Below are positions 17,778-25,960 of a DNA stretch of 32,973 nt, one piece after another; positions within the stretch are counted from its first letter, which is position 1; every line of letters begins with the position of its first letter. The stretch comes from Candidatus Arcticimaribacter sp. (GTDB taxonomy: Bacteria; Bacteroidota; Bacteroidia; Flavobacteriales; Flavobacteriaceae). The DNA lies in assembly GCA_011526275.1 (NCBI GenBank), contig WTJP01000140.1, positions 1 to 32,973 on the forward strand, in the 5' to 3' direction. The notes under the pieces were generated by a model. That model did not search any database, had not been told where the DNA came from, and saw only the letters and a list, made by a program, of their open reading frames with translations. The translations under genes and the position numbers were made by a program.

Positions 17778-20452
17778 TGGAAGCACGCTATTTAAAACTT
17801 TCTGGACTTGAGCCGCTGGTGGTTACCCCAGAGTCGAACTTTGTCAATGTGGGGGAGCGTACCAATGTAACAGGATCGCGTAGATTTTTACGCTTAATTG
17901 AGCAAGGAGATTATACGACAGCTATCGAAATTGCCCGCGACCAAGTAGAAGGAGGCGCGCAAATCCTAGATGTCAATATGGACGAGGGAATGATCGACGG
18001 AGCAAAAGCCATGACCACCTTCCTCAATTTATTGGCGGCAGAACCCGACATTTCCCGTATCCCAATCATGATTGATTCCTCGAAATGGGAAATCATTGAG
18101 GCAGGCCTTAAAGTAGTGCAGGGGAAATGCGTTGTCAACTCCATTAGTTTAAAAGAAGGAGAAGCCAATTTTATTCAGCAGGCGAAAACCATTCGTCGCT
18201 ATGGCGCAGCGGTTATTGTGATGGCCTTTGACGAAGCAGGACAAGCCGATACCCTAGACCGCCGGATTGAGATTTGTAAACGTTCCTATGATATCTTAGT
18301 GGAGAAAGTAAATTTCCCTTCAGAAGACATCATCTTTGATCCTAATGTTTTTCCCGTAGCAACCGGAATGGAAGAGCATAAGCTCAATGCCTTGGACTTT
18401 TTTAAATCGGCCAAGTGGATAAGAGAAAACCTCCCAAATGCTCATGTGAGTGGCGGGGTGAGTAATGTTTCTTTTTCTTTTCGTGGGAACAATCGTGTGC
18501 GTGAGGCCATGCATTCCGCATTCCTCTACCACGGCATTCAGCACGGGATGAATATGGGGATTGTAAATCCTACCATGTTAGAGATTTACGATGAAATCCC
18601 GAAAGACTTGTTGGAATATGTAGAGGATGTTTTGCTTAATCGTAGAGACGACGCTACCGAGCGTTTACTCGATTTTGCCGAGACCTTAATCAACGACCAG
18701 AAGGACAAGAAAGTTGAGGTTAAAGCATGGAGAAACGATGCTCTTCAAGATCGCATTACCCACTCTTTGGTAAAAGGAATCGACGAATTCATTGAAGAAG
18801 ACGTAGAAGAAGCAAGACAAAGCGTACATCGCCCGATTGAAGTGATCGAAGGCCACCTAATGAACGGGATGAACGTGGTGGGTGACTTGTTCGGTTCAGG
18901 GAAAATGTTCTTGCCCCAGGTGGTAAAATCTGCTCGAGTAATGAAAAAAGCAGTGGCCTATCTTTTACCCTATATCGAAGCAGAAAAAGACGGAAAGCAA
19001 GAAGCTGCTGGAAAAATTTTGATGGCAACGGTAAAAGGCGATGTGCACGATATTGGAAAGAATATTGTGGGCGTTGTGCTGGCTTGCAACAATTATGAAA
19101 TCATCGATTTGGGTGTTATGGTTCCCCCAGAAAAAATCATTGAAACCGCTGTTAAAGAACAGGTAGATATCATTGGTTTGTCGGGACTTATTACCCCTTC
19201 TTTGGATGAGATGATTTATATCGCACAAGAATTAAAGCGTCAAGATTTAGACATTCCGCTCTTGATTGGTGGGGCGACGACTTCCAAAGCCCACACAGCA
19301 GTAAAAATTGCTCCTGAATTGGATTCTTCCGTTGTTCATGTGAACGATGCCTCTCGTGCGGTTACAGTAGCGGGAAGTTTACTCAACAGCGAAAGTTCTG
19401 CTGACTATAAAAACAGTATAAAAGAAGAATACACTGCTTTTCGCGCCAAGTTCTTGGACCGACAAGAGACCAAAGAACACATTGACCTTGCAACTGCAAG
19501 AAAGCGAAAACTACAGTTGGATTGGGAAAATTTCACTCCTTTTACACCCAAGCAAACAGGAGTTCAAATCATCGAGAATCAAGATTTAGATGCCTTGGTT
19601 CCCTACATCGATTGGAGTCCTTTCTTCCGTTCTTGGGATTTACACGGGCGTTATCCCGATATTCTCAATGACGCTATAGTGGGAGAACAAGCGACCGATT
19701 TATTTGCCGATGCCCAGGTTATTTTGACCGAAATTTTGGACAAAAAGCTCCTTACAGCAAAAGCTGTTTTTGGTTTATTCCCTGCCAATGCGGTTGCCGA
19801 CGACGATATTGAAGTGTACACCAATGACCAACGCGAGGAAGTGGCGGTCAAGTTCTTGACCTTACGCCAGCAACTCAAAAAACGCGAAGGAAAATCCAAT
19901 GTAGCTTTGGCCGATTTTATCGCACCAAAAGCCAGTGGAAAACCCGATCACATAGGCGCCTTCTGCGTCACAGCTGGTTTTGGAACGGCAGAATTGGCAA
20001 AACAATATGAAGAAGCAAACGACGACTACAACGCCATTATGGTGAAAGCATTGGCCGACCGTTTGGCCGAAGCCTATGCGGAGTATCTGCACGAACAGGT
20101 GAGACGTCAGCACTGGGGTTATGCCGCAGAAGAGCAGCTCGATAACGAAGCCCTCATCAAGGAATCTTACAAAGGCATTCGCCCAGCACCGGGCTATCCT
20201 GCCTGCCCCGATCATTTGGAAAAAAACACCATTTGGGAACTGCTCAAAGTAGAAGAAAATATAGGCGTAAGTCTAACCGAAAGTTTGGCCATGTGGCCGG
20301 CTGCTTCGGTTTCGGGCTACTATTTTGCCCACCCGGAAGCACATTATTTTGGCGTGGGAAAAATTACCCAAGACCAAGTGAAGAGTTTTGCAGAAAGAAA
20401 GAATATTGCTGTGGAAGAAGCAGAGAAATGGCTTCGCCCAAACCTTAAATAA
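17777..20452 (+). CDS. metH: methionine synthase, folate/cobalamin/reactivation subunit (C-terminal part of MetH)
   Basis: The frame extends to 17690, but the ATG at 17777, coupled to the previous stop (TAATG), gives the expected 891-residue protein. Domains in order: the methyltetrahydrofolate-binding barrel ([35 protein letters not shown]); the four-helix cap (about 325-415); the B12-binding Rossmann domain with [11 protein letters not shown], whose His424 ligates cobalt, plus [11 protein letters not shown] and [14 protein letters not shown]; and the SAM-dependent reactivation domain with [12 protein letters not shown] (about 802) and [17 protein letters not shown]. It transfers methyl from methyltetrahydrofolate to homocysteine via cobalamin. 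metF follows after 7 nt and supplies the methyl donor. Confidence 0.95.
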   Translation: MEARYLKLSGLEPLVVTPESNFVNVGERTNVTGSRRFLRLIEQGDYTTAIEIARDQVEGGAQILDVNMDEGMIDGAKAMTTFLNLLAAEPDISRIPIMIDSSKWEIIEAGLKVVQGKCVVNSISLKEGEANFIQQAKTIRRYGAAVIVMAFDEAGQADTLDRRIEICKRSYDILVEKVNFPSEDIIFDPNVFPVATGMEEHKLNALDFFKSAKWIRENLPNAHVSGGVSNVSFSFRGNNRVREAMHSAFLYHGIQHGMNMGIVNPTMLEIYDEIPKDLLEYVEDVLLNRRDDATERLLDFAETLINDQKDKKVEVKAWRNDALQDRITHSLVKGIDEFIEEDVEEARQSVHRPIEVIEGHLMNGMNVVGDLFGSGKMFLPQVVKSARVMKKAVAYLLPYIEAEKDGKQEAAGKILMATVKGDVHDIGKNIVGVVLACNNYEIIDLGVMVPPEKIIETAVKEQVDIIGLSGLITPSLDEMIYIAQELKRQDLDIPLLIGGATTSKAHTAVKIAPELDSSVVHVNDASRAVTVAGSLLNSESSADYKNSIKEEYTAFRAKFLDRQETKEHIDLATARKRKLQLDWENFTPFTPKQTGVQIIENQDLDALVPYIDWSPFFRSWDLHGRYPDILNDAIVGEQATDLFADAQVILTEILDKKLLTAKAVFGLFPANAVADDDIEVYTNDQREEVAVKFLTLRQQLKKREGKSNVALADFIAPKASGKPDHIGAFCVTAGFGTAELAKQYEEANDDYNAIMVKALADRLAEAYAEYLHEQVRRQHWGYAAEEQLDNEALIKESYKGIRPAPGYPACPDHLEKNTIWELLKVEENIGVSLTESLAMWPAASVSGYYFAHPEAHYFGVGKITQDQVKSFAERKNIAVEEAEKWLRPNLK

Positions 20453-20459
20453 GTAGAAA

Positions 20460-21416
20460 GTGAAAGTAACAGAACACATCGCTAAAGCGAAAAACGCGAC
20501 CCAGTTTACCTTTGAAATTCTCCCTCCATTAAAAGGGCAGAACATTCAATCCATCTACGATGCCATTGATCCCCTCATGGAATTCAACCCTCCGTTTATC
20601 GATGTCACCTATCATAGAGAGGAGTATGTGTATAAAGAATTAGACAACGGACTTTTAGAAAAGCACGTCATTCGCAAGCGTCCGGGAACGGTGGGTATTT
20701 GTGCAGCATTGCAACACAAGTACAATGTTGATGCGATTCCGCATATTTTGTGTGGAGGCTTTACCAAAGAGGACACAGAGAACTTTTTGATCGATCTCGA
20801 TTTCTTGGGGATCGACAATGTGGTTGCCTTGCGGGGGGATGCCGTAAAAAGTGAGGTTTATTTTAAACCCAACAAAGACGGTCATGCCTATGCCAACGAA
20901 TTGGTTGGGCAAATCACCGACTTAAATCAAGGGAAATACCTAGATGAAGAAATTGGGAATACCGCCAACACCGACTTTTGTATAGGAGTTTCCGGTTATC
21001 CTGAAAAACACATGGAAGCGCCCAGTTTAGAAAGCGACCTTCACTTTTTAAAGAAGAAAATTGAAGCGGGTGCCGATTATATTGTGACCCAGATGTTTTT
21101 CGATAACCAAAAGTTTTTCGCCTTTCAAGAAAAATGCAAGGAAGCAGGGATTAACGTACCTATTATTCCGGGCTTAAAACCCTTGGCAACTAAAAAGCAA
21201 TTGAATGCTTTGCCGCATCGTTTCCATGTAGATTTACCCGATGATCTCATCCGCGCGGTTATCGATTGCAAAGACAATCAAGCAGTGCGACAGGTAGGAA
21301 TTGAATGGTGTATTCAGCAGAGTAAAGAACTCAAAGAAGCGGGTGTTCCCTTCTTGCACTATTATTCTATGGGGAAATCAGACAACATTAAAGCGATAGC
21401 AGAAGCGGTTTTTTAG
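20460..21416 (+). CDS. metF: 5,10-methylenetetrahydrofolate reductase
   Basis: The 318-residue flavoenzyme reduces methylene-tetrahydrofolate to methyl-tetrahydrofolate, the donor for MetH. Motifs: TFEILPPLKGQNIQSIYDAI, FIDVTYHREEY, ICAALQHKYNVDAIPHILCGG, LDFLGIDNVVALRGDA, DYIVTQMFFDN, and IPIIPGLKPLATKKQL-type wording in the C-terminal half. The start is GTG at 20460, 7 nt after the metH stop, with a weak purine stretch upstream. I see no in-frame ATG that gives a better N-terminus. It is the last gene of the operon. Its TAG overlaps the convergent ABC ATPase stop by 4 nt, with no clear terminator between them. Confidence 0.95.
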   Translation: MKVTEHIAKAKNATQFTFEILPPLKGQNIQSIYDAIDPLMEFNPPFIDVTYHREEYVYKELDNGLLEKHVIRKRPGTVGICAALQHKYNVDAIPHILCGGFTKEDTENFLIDLDFLGIDNVVALRGDAVKSEVYFKPNKDGHAYANELVGQITDLNQGKYLDEEIGNTANTDFCIGVSGYPEKHMEAPSLESDLHFLKKKIEAGADYIVTQMFFDNQKFFAFQEKCKEAGINVPIIPGLKPLATKKQLNALPHRFHVDLPDDLIRAVIDCKDNQAVRQVGIEWCIQQSKELKEAGVPFLHYYSMGKSDNIKAIAEAVF

Positions 21417-22303
21417 GAAGTCAACTGCTTAAACAGCTCGGCTAAATTCTCGTTCTTTTGTTGTAGGGAGAGGATTTTAAGTTGATTGTCGTGAGCAAAG
21501 TCAAACACCTTTGGGCGAATGTCTTCTTGTTTGGAACAAGTCAATTCATATTGGAAGTCAAAGGTATTGACCACCTTTTCTACGCCTTCAATTTTACTTA
21601 AAGCTTCGGTTTCCACACGATAGTCAAATTCAACTTGAACGATTTGTTGTTGCCCCTTGCGTAAACTTTCCAAGGCTTCATCGGCGACAACTTCCCCTTT
21701 TCGAATAATGATTACGCGATCGCAAACACTCTCTACTTCCGAGAGAATATGGGTAGAGAGCAAGACAATTTTCTCCTCCCCAAGTTGACGAATCAATTTC
21801 CGAATATCGATGAGTTGGTTGGGGTCGAGCCCTGTAGTGGGTTCGTCCAAAATGAGAATTTCCGGATCGTGTAGTAGCGCAGCGGCTAGTCCCACCCGTT
21901 GTTGGTAACCTTTAGACAGGCTACTTATTTTTCTGTTTTTCACCTCAATCAGTCCTACTTTTTCAAGTATACTGTCAAAAGGGGCGTCTTTGATGCGGTA
22001 AATCGAAGCGACAAAGGCCAGGTACTCCAGCACAAAAAGATCAGGATAGAGCGGGTTATTTTCGGGTAAATAACCCGTGACCTGCTGTATAGCTTTGGTC
22101 TTTTCCCGCAGTTCTTGTTCTCCATAACGAATATTTCCTTCCCAGTTTTTGATGTAGCCTGTAAGGATTTTCATCAAGGTCGATTTCCCAGCACCGTTTG
22201 GGCCTAGCAAGCCGACCACTTCCCCTCGGTGAAGCCTAAAGGAAACGCCGTTAAGGGCCTTTAGTTCGTTGTAGGATTTTGAAATATCGTGTAGTTCAAG
22301 CAC
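21413..22303 (-). CDS. gldA: ABC transporter ATP-binding protein, GldA-like
   Basis: The 296-residue ATPase has Walker A GPNGAGKST (34-42), the Q-loop region, YLPENNPLYPDLFVLEYLAF, signature LSKGYQQR (130-137), Walker B ILILDEPTTGLDP (149-161) and switch His185. The segment YLPENNPLYPDL and the long C-terminal region after the nucleotide domain resemble GldA, the ATPase that works with GldF/GldG in gliding motility and type IX secretion organisms. The membrane partners are not in the window. A generic ABC-2 or CcmA-like exporter ATPase is the alternative. It lies 27 nt downstream of the SDR gene and is probably co-transcribed with it. Confidence 0.8.
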   Translation of the reverse strand: MLELHDISKSYNELKALNGVSFRLHRGEVVGLLGPNGAGKSTLMKILTGYIKNWEGNIRYGEQELREKTKAIQQVTGYLPENNPLYPDLFVLEYLAFVASIYRIKDAPFDSILEKVGLIEVKNRKISSLSKGYQQRVGLAAALLHDPEILILDEPTTGLDPNQLIDIRKLIRQLGEEKIVLLSTHILSEVESVCDRVIIIRKGEVVADEALESLRKGQQQIVQVEFDYRVETEALSKIEGVEKVVNTFDFQYELTCSKQEDIRPKVFDFAHDNQLKILSLQQKNENLAELFKQLTS

Positions 22304-22330
22304 TTTTTTCTTTTGGTTAAAGATAAAACT

Positions 22331-23047
22331 TTAGAGTCGTTTGTACACCCCTTTTGGCAAAAGGGAAAGTAATCGACCAATGATTACCCAGCGTTTGCTG
22401 ATGTAGGCAACGGCTTTTTTCTTTTTGATGGCGCGATAAATTTGTTTTGCGGCTTTTTCTTTTGAAGCAACCCAAAACAGACCGTCGCCTTGTGCCATAG
22501 CAGTATCGACAAAGCCCGGTCGAATATCGGTGATGTGAATATTGCGGTTTTCAGCAAACATTTTTTGGTGTAGCCCTTCCAAATAATTCGTTTGGTAGGC
22601 CTTGGAGGCATTATAGGCAGGGGCAAGTTTGCTGCCGCGATGTTGGGCAACCGAAGAAATATTGACCACATGACCATGGCCTTGCTTTTGAAAAAAAGGA
22701 ATGATCCAGCTCATGATTTTGGTGAAGGCAACTACGTTGAGTTGATTGGTGCGATTTTCTAAATCATAGCCTAGTTTTTCGTTGAGGTAGCCCACCCCAG
22801 CCGAAAAAATAAAGAGATCCAATCCGCCCAAATTTTTAATAAGTTGGTCTAAATCTGCCGTGGCAGTAGCTTGGGTAACATCGGAAGGTAAAATATGAAT
22901 TGCCTCTGGCTTGACCTTTTGAATTTCTTCCAATTCCTTTTTTCTCCGTCCGGTGATTCCAACCGAATAATCCTGCTTGACTAGCCCGATGGCTAGGGCT
23001 TTTCCAATCCCTGAACTTGCGCCAACAATGATGGCTTTTTTAGACAT
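22331..23047 (-). CDS. short-chain dehydrogenase/reductase (SDR family)
   Basis: A classical SDR of 238 residues: cofactor motif GASSGIG (9-15), Arg-rich TGRRKKELEE suggesting NADP(H), FSAGVGY in place of the usual NNAG, catalytic Ser131/Ser132 in VVNISSVA, and Tyr145-x3-Lys149 in AYNASKAY. The C-terminus is basic and hydrophobic, suggesting a membrane-associated lipid or ketone substrate, but this is inference. The start lies 1 nt after the stop of the hydroxylase-CDGSH gene, so the two are almost certainly co-expressed and may act on the same product. Confidence 0.9.
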   Translation of the reverse strand: MSKKAIIVGASSGIGKALAIGLVKQDYSVGITGRRKKELEEIQKVKPEAIHILPSDVTQATATADLDQLIKNLGGLDLFIFSAGVGYLNEKLGYDLENRTNQLNVVAFTKIMSWIIPFFQKQGHGHVVNISSVAQHRGSKLAPAYNASKAYQTNYLEGLHQKMFAENRNIHITDIRPGFVDTAMAQGDGLFWVASKEKAAKQIYRAIKKKKAVAYISKRWVIIGRLLSLLPKGVYKRL

Positions 23048-23048
23048 C

Positions 23049-24140
23049 TTATAAACTTAAATGGGTGTCGTCGCAAAAAGGACCTTTTTTGGTGGCCTTG
23101 CAATTACAAAGGCGCACGGGACCAGTGCGTTTAGCGGTAAACTTGAGGGGTTTAATTTTTGTTCCATGGTGTGATCCATCGCAAAAAGGCTGCGTTTGAC
23201 TGCGCCCACAGGCACACCACAAGTATTCTTTTCCTTTGGTTAATTCTACATTTAAGGCCTCTTTTGTGGCAGTGTCTTCGTGTTTAAAATCTCTGTGCCA
23301 CTCACTTCTTTTGTCCTTCGAGCTAACAAAAGGGTAGAAGTAAGCCGCTGTCCAATCGTCTTCGGTTTTGCGGTGTAAGCCATAGGCCTCTGGATAGCTG
23401 GTTTGAAAGGTAGCGGTGCCAAAAAGTTGGTCCCATAAGCTAAACATATTGCCAAAATTCCCATTGGGATCACTTGCCTTGTCGAGCATGGAAGTCCCGT
23501 GGTGCGAATGGTGAAAAGAAGGCGTTATGATGATGCGTTCCACCACTTTGATAATGGGCTTAAGCGCAGCGTATTTGTAAAAAGGTTTATCCCATTTTAG
23601 GGTACTGTGCGAGCTAATAATGATCAATTGTTTAATGACTAAGCCCAAAGCAACGGCTTTAGCTCCGCCGGCATAAACCACAAATCCAACCCACCAAATA
23701 TTGGGCATCATCATGTAGTAGAGCATTGCATTGCGGTAGGAAACAAAGTAACCCATTTCTTCTGCTTGGTGGTGACTGCGGTGCAGTTTCCATAAAAATG
23801 GATACTCATGAGCAGAGCGGTGGTACCAATATTGAAGTACATCGTCGAGGAGAATATACCCGAAGAATAGAGGTACAAAGGAGAGAGACTTTAAAAGTTG
23901 TGTTCCTTCGGGATAGAGGGAACTACCCATAAAATAGACCGTTGCGACAATTGCTGGTTTAATCCCGGTGGAGAGGAAAAGAAAGCTAAAAACCTCTTGA
24001 ATCCAGTCGCCTTTCGAGCGTTTTGAATTGGCTAAAAAACCCGAAATGGATTCCATTAAACCAAAACCAATGAGGATGCCTAGAACGAGATAAACGTCAA
24101 AATTTTCGATTGCGAGTAGAGAGGAGAGGAGTTGCTTCAT
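23049..24140 (-). CDS. sterol desaturase/fatty acid hydroxylase superfamily protein fused to two CDGSH iron-sulfur motifs
   Basis: The 363-residue protein has two modules. Residues 1 to about 290 form a membrane di-iron hydroxylase with several hydrophobic helices and the full histidine set: HRSAH (107-111), HRSHH (120-124) and HHSHH (210-214), plus His179 in SSHSTLKWD. Residues from about 300 carry two complete CDGSH motifs: Cys309, Cys311, Cys320, His324 in CACGRSQTQPFCDGSH, and Cys345, Cys347, Cys356, His360 in CNCKATKKGPFCDDTH. Each should bind a 2Fe-2S cluster. A lipid hydroxylase with its own electron carrier is the simplest reading. The start shares one base with the amidase stop (TAATG), and the SDR follows after 1 nt. 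Confidence 0.88.
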   Translation of the reverse strand: MKQLLSSLLAIENFDVYLVLGILIGFGLMESISGFLANSKRSKGDWIQEVFSFLFLSTGIKPAIVATVYFMGSSLYPEGTQLLKSLSFVPLFFGYILLDDVLQYWYHRSAHEYPFLWKLHRSHHQAEEMGYFVSYRNAMLYYMMMPNIWWVGFVVYAGGAKAVALGLVIKQLIIISSHSTLKWDKPFYKYAALKPIIKVVERIIITPSFHHSHHGTSMLDKASDPNGNFGNMFSLWDQLFGTATFQTSYPEAYGLHRKTEDDWTAAYFYPFVSSKDKRSEWHRDFKHEDTATKEALNVELTKGKEYLWCACGRSQTQPFCDGSHHGTKIKPLKFTAKRTGPVRLCNCKATKKGPFCDDTHLSL

Positions 24141-25723
24141 TATTCTTCGTCATTTTTTCTAAAGGTGGGTACGATACGTGCTTTTGTTTTTTGTTCAAAA
24201 CCATAGGCTATTTCGATGAGGGTGGGTTCACTCCATGCACGTCCAAAAATGGAGAGCCCAACGGGAAGTCCGTGAATATTCCCCATGGGTACAGTAATGT
24301 TAGGGTAGCCTGCCCATGCAGCTGGGGAGGAACTGCCGATGTGGTAATTGTCTCCGTTAAGCCAGTCGGTGCTCCAAGCTGGGCTTCCAGTGGGAGCGAT
24401 AATGGCATCGAGTTGGTGTTCATTCATCACCCGATCCATTCCCTCTTGCTGACTCATGCGTTGTAAATTGGACAAAGCAGTTAGATAGGCCTCGCTATCG
24501 AGCCCTTCTTTTTCTTGCGCCATTTTTAAGTAAGCTTGATTGTAGTATTTCAATTCAAGGCTGTCTTGCTCATTGAAAGCGATGAGTGCTTCTAAGTTTT
24601 CAATAGCGGCTTTTTCACCTAAAGAGGAGAAGTAGTCGTTTAGTCCAGCTTTGTATTCATGCAACATCACTTGAAAAGAGTGCTGCCCTGTACCACGGGG
24701 GGCAATTTCATCGATTTCAATAAGGCTAGCCCCTGCTGCTTTAATCAAGCGAACCGATTGTTGCACCAAAGAATCTACCTGCGGATTTGCACCTAGTGGA
24801 GCGGTGTAAAGTGCGATGCGTTTACCTGCAAGTCCGTTGGGCTTAAGGTAGGGGGTGTAGTCATCTAAGGCCTTATTTTTACTCGCTGCAGTTTTGCTGT
24901 CTTTGGTATCGATGCCTGTTAAGCCACCCAACGCAATAACCGCATCGGTAAGGGTGCGTGCCATGGGGCCGGCAGTATCTTGTGTAAATGAAATGGGGAT
25001 GATGCCTGAACGACTGATAAGCCCAACAGTGGGTTTAATGCCTACAATACCATTGGCGTTCGATGGACACACAATCGACCCATTCGTTTCTGTCCCAATG
25101 GCTAAAACGGTGAGGTTGGCCGAGACAGCAACGCCAGATCCCGAGCTTGAACCGCAAGGGTTTCGCGTTAAGACATAAGGATTCTTGGTTTGACCATTGA
25201 TACCACTCCAGCCACTTGAAGAATGTTGCCCGCGAAAATTGGCCCACTCGCTTAAATTGGCTTTCGCTAAAATTACCGCTCCTGCTTCCCGGAGTTTTTT
25301 CGCGACATAACTGTCTTGTAGTGGTTTAGAGTTTTGCAGTGCGCGTGAGCCTGCCGTAGTATTCATTTTATCGTGGGTATCAATATTGTCTTTTAAAACC
25401 ACAGGAATACCGTGTAAAGGTCCGCGTATTTTTCCCGCAGCCAACTCCTTGTCCAACTGTTCTGCTATGGAAAGGGCATCGGGGTTGATCTGAATGATGG
25501 ACCGTAATTGTGGGCCACTAAAATCGACCTCCTCAATGCGCTCGAGATAGGCTTGGGTGATTTCTTTGATGGTGAATTCCCCTTCATGATAGCCCTCTTT
25601 TAAGCCTTGAATATCGATTTCCATATATTCAAATTCATTGGGATCGTGTTCTATTTTTACTTCCGCTGTAATACAACTAAACAGGAGGAATGGGAGGAAA
25701 TAAAAGAGGCGTTTCGGCATCAT
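24140..25723 (-). CDS. amidase-signature family lipoprotein
   Basis: The 527-residue protein begins with a lipoprotein signal (MMPKRLFYFLPFLLFSC, lipobox LFSC, Cys17), so it should be anchored in an envelope membrane. The amidase signature triad is complete: Lys111 in GIPVVLKDNID, Ser193 in GSSSGSG and Ser216 in TETNGSI. It would hydrolyse an amide outside the cytoplasm; the substrate is unknown and might be a peptide, acylamide or xenobiotic. Wording is closest to proteins annotated as amidase/glutamyl-tRNA amidotransferase A-like, but the signal peptide and the absence of gatB/gatC exclude a tRNA role. Either of two adjacent ATGs (25723, 25720) may be used. It heads the four-gene minus-strand cluster. 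Confidence 0.92.
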   Translation of the reverse strand: MMPKRLFYFLPFLLFSCITAEVKIEHDPNEFEYMEIDIQGLKEGYHEGEFTIKEITQAYLERIEEVDFSGPQLRSIIQINPDALSIAEQLDKELAAGKIRGPLHGIPVVLKDNIDTHDKMNTTAGSRALQNSKPLQDSYVAKKLREAGAVILAKANLSEWANFRGQHSSSGWSGINGQTKNPYVLTRNPCGSSSGSGVAVSANLTVLAIGTETNGSIVCPSNANGIVGIKPTVGLISRSGIIPISFTQDTAGPMARTLTDAVIALGGLTGIDTKDSKTAASKNKALDDYTPYLKPNGLAGKRIALYTAPLGANPQVDSLVQQSVRLIKAAGASLIEIDEIAPRGTGQHSFQVMLHEYKAGLNDYFSSLGEKAAIENLEALIAFNEQDSLELKYYNQAYLKMAQEKEGLDSEAYLTALSNLQRMSQQEGMDRVMNEHQLDAIIAPTGSPAWSTDWLNGDNYHIGSSSPAAWAGYPNITVPMGNIHGLPVGLSIFGRAWSEPTLIEIAYGFEQKTKARIVPTFRKNDEE

Positions 25724-25778
25724 AATAGTCGTTCAATCAGTTGTAAATTACGGTTTTTTGCAAAAAAGGAAAGAAAAA

Positions 25779-25809
25779 TTTGTTTTTATCTCTGGAGATA
25801 GTAGTTTTG
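25779..25809 (+). promoter_or_regulatory. promoter of the aromatic amino acid operon
   Basis: TTTG at 25779-25782, a 19-nt spacer and TAGTTTTG at 25802-25809 match the Bacteroidota -33/-7 consensus closely. Transcription would start near 25816, 12 nt before the leader peptide ATG. Confidence 0.7.
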
Positions 25810-25827
25810 CAGGGTTATTAAACAAAA

Positions 25828-25896
25828 ATGAACAATACGTTTTTTTACTACAACAGCTTTTATTTCTTCTATCAAGAGGAGAAAGGGACTTTGTAG
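25828..25896 (+). CDS. Phe/Tyr-rich leader peptide of the pheA operon attenuator
   Basis: A 22-residue ORF (ATG at 25828, TAG at 25894) that begins MNNTFFYYNSFYFFYQEE and has nine Phe or Tyr codons among residues 5 to 15. Such a density just downstream of a good promoter, and just upstream of a terminator and the Phe/Tyr biosynthetic genes, is the hallmark of an attenuation leader peptide. The last codons (GGG ACT TTG, 25885-25893) are complementary to the 5' arm of the terminator. A ribosome stalled at the Phe/Tyr codons leaves them free to pair, while one reaching the stop codon masks them. It is too short for most gene finders and is probably non-functional as a protein. Confidence 0.85.
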   Translation: MNNTFFYYNSFYFFYQEEKGTL

Positions 25897-25952
25897 TGAA
25901 TGAACGCTAAACCATAAATGAAGTCCTGAATATTGTTCGGGACTTTTTTTTT
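25885..25952 (+). promoter_or_regulatory. attenuator: competing antiterminator and terminator helices before pheA
   Basis: The antiterminator pairs GGGACTTTGT (25885-25894) with ATGAAGTCCT (25918-25927), 10 pairs including wobbles. The terminator pairs AAGTCCTGAA (25921-25930) with TTCGGGACTT (25936-25945). They share 25921-25927 and exclude each other. A further hairpin, TTTCTTCT (25863-25870) with AGGAGAAA (25877-25884), lies over the last Phe/Tyr codons. Confidence 0.8.
25921..25952 (+). terminator. intrinsic terminator 9 nt before pheA (attenuator terminator)
   Basis: A 10-bp stem with one G-T wobble, loop TATTG, then a run of nine T (25944-25952). Its place between the operon promoter and the first structural gene means it must be conditional. 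Confidence 0.9.
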
Positions 25953-25960
25953 GAATTAAG

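Noticed and set aside
22384-22677. 97-codon ORF overlapping the SDR gene on the same strand in another frame
   Set aside because: The SDR frame carries all catalytic motifs; this frame has none.
24140-25723. Reading the amidase as GatA of the tRNA amidotransferase
   Set aside because: It has a lipoprotein signal peptide, and no gatB or gatC lies nearby.
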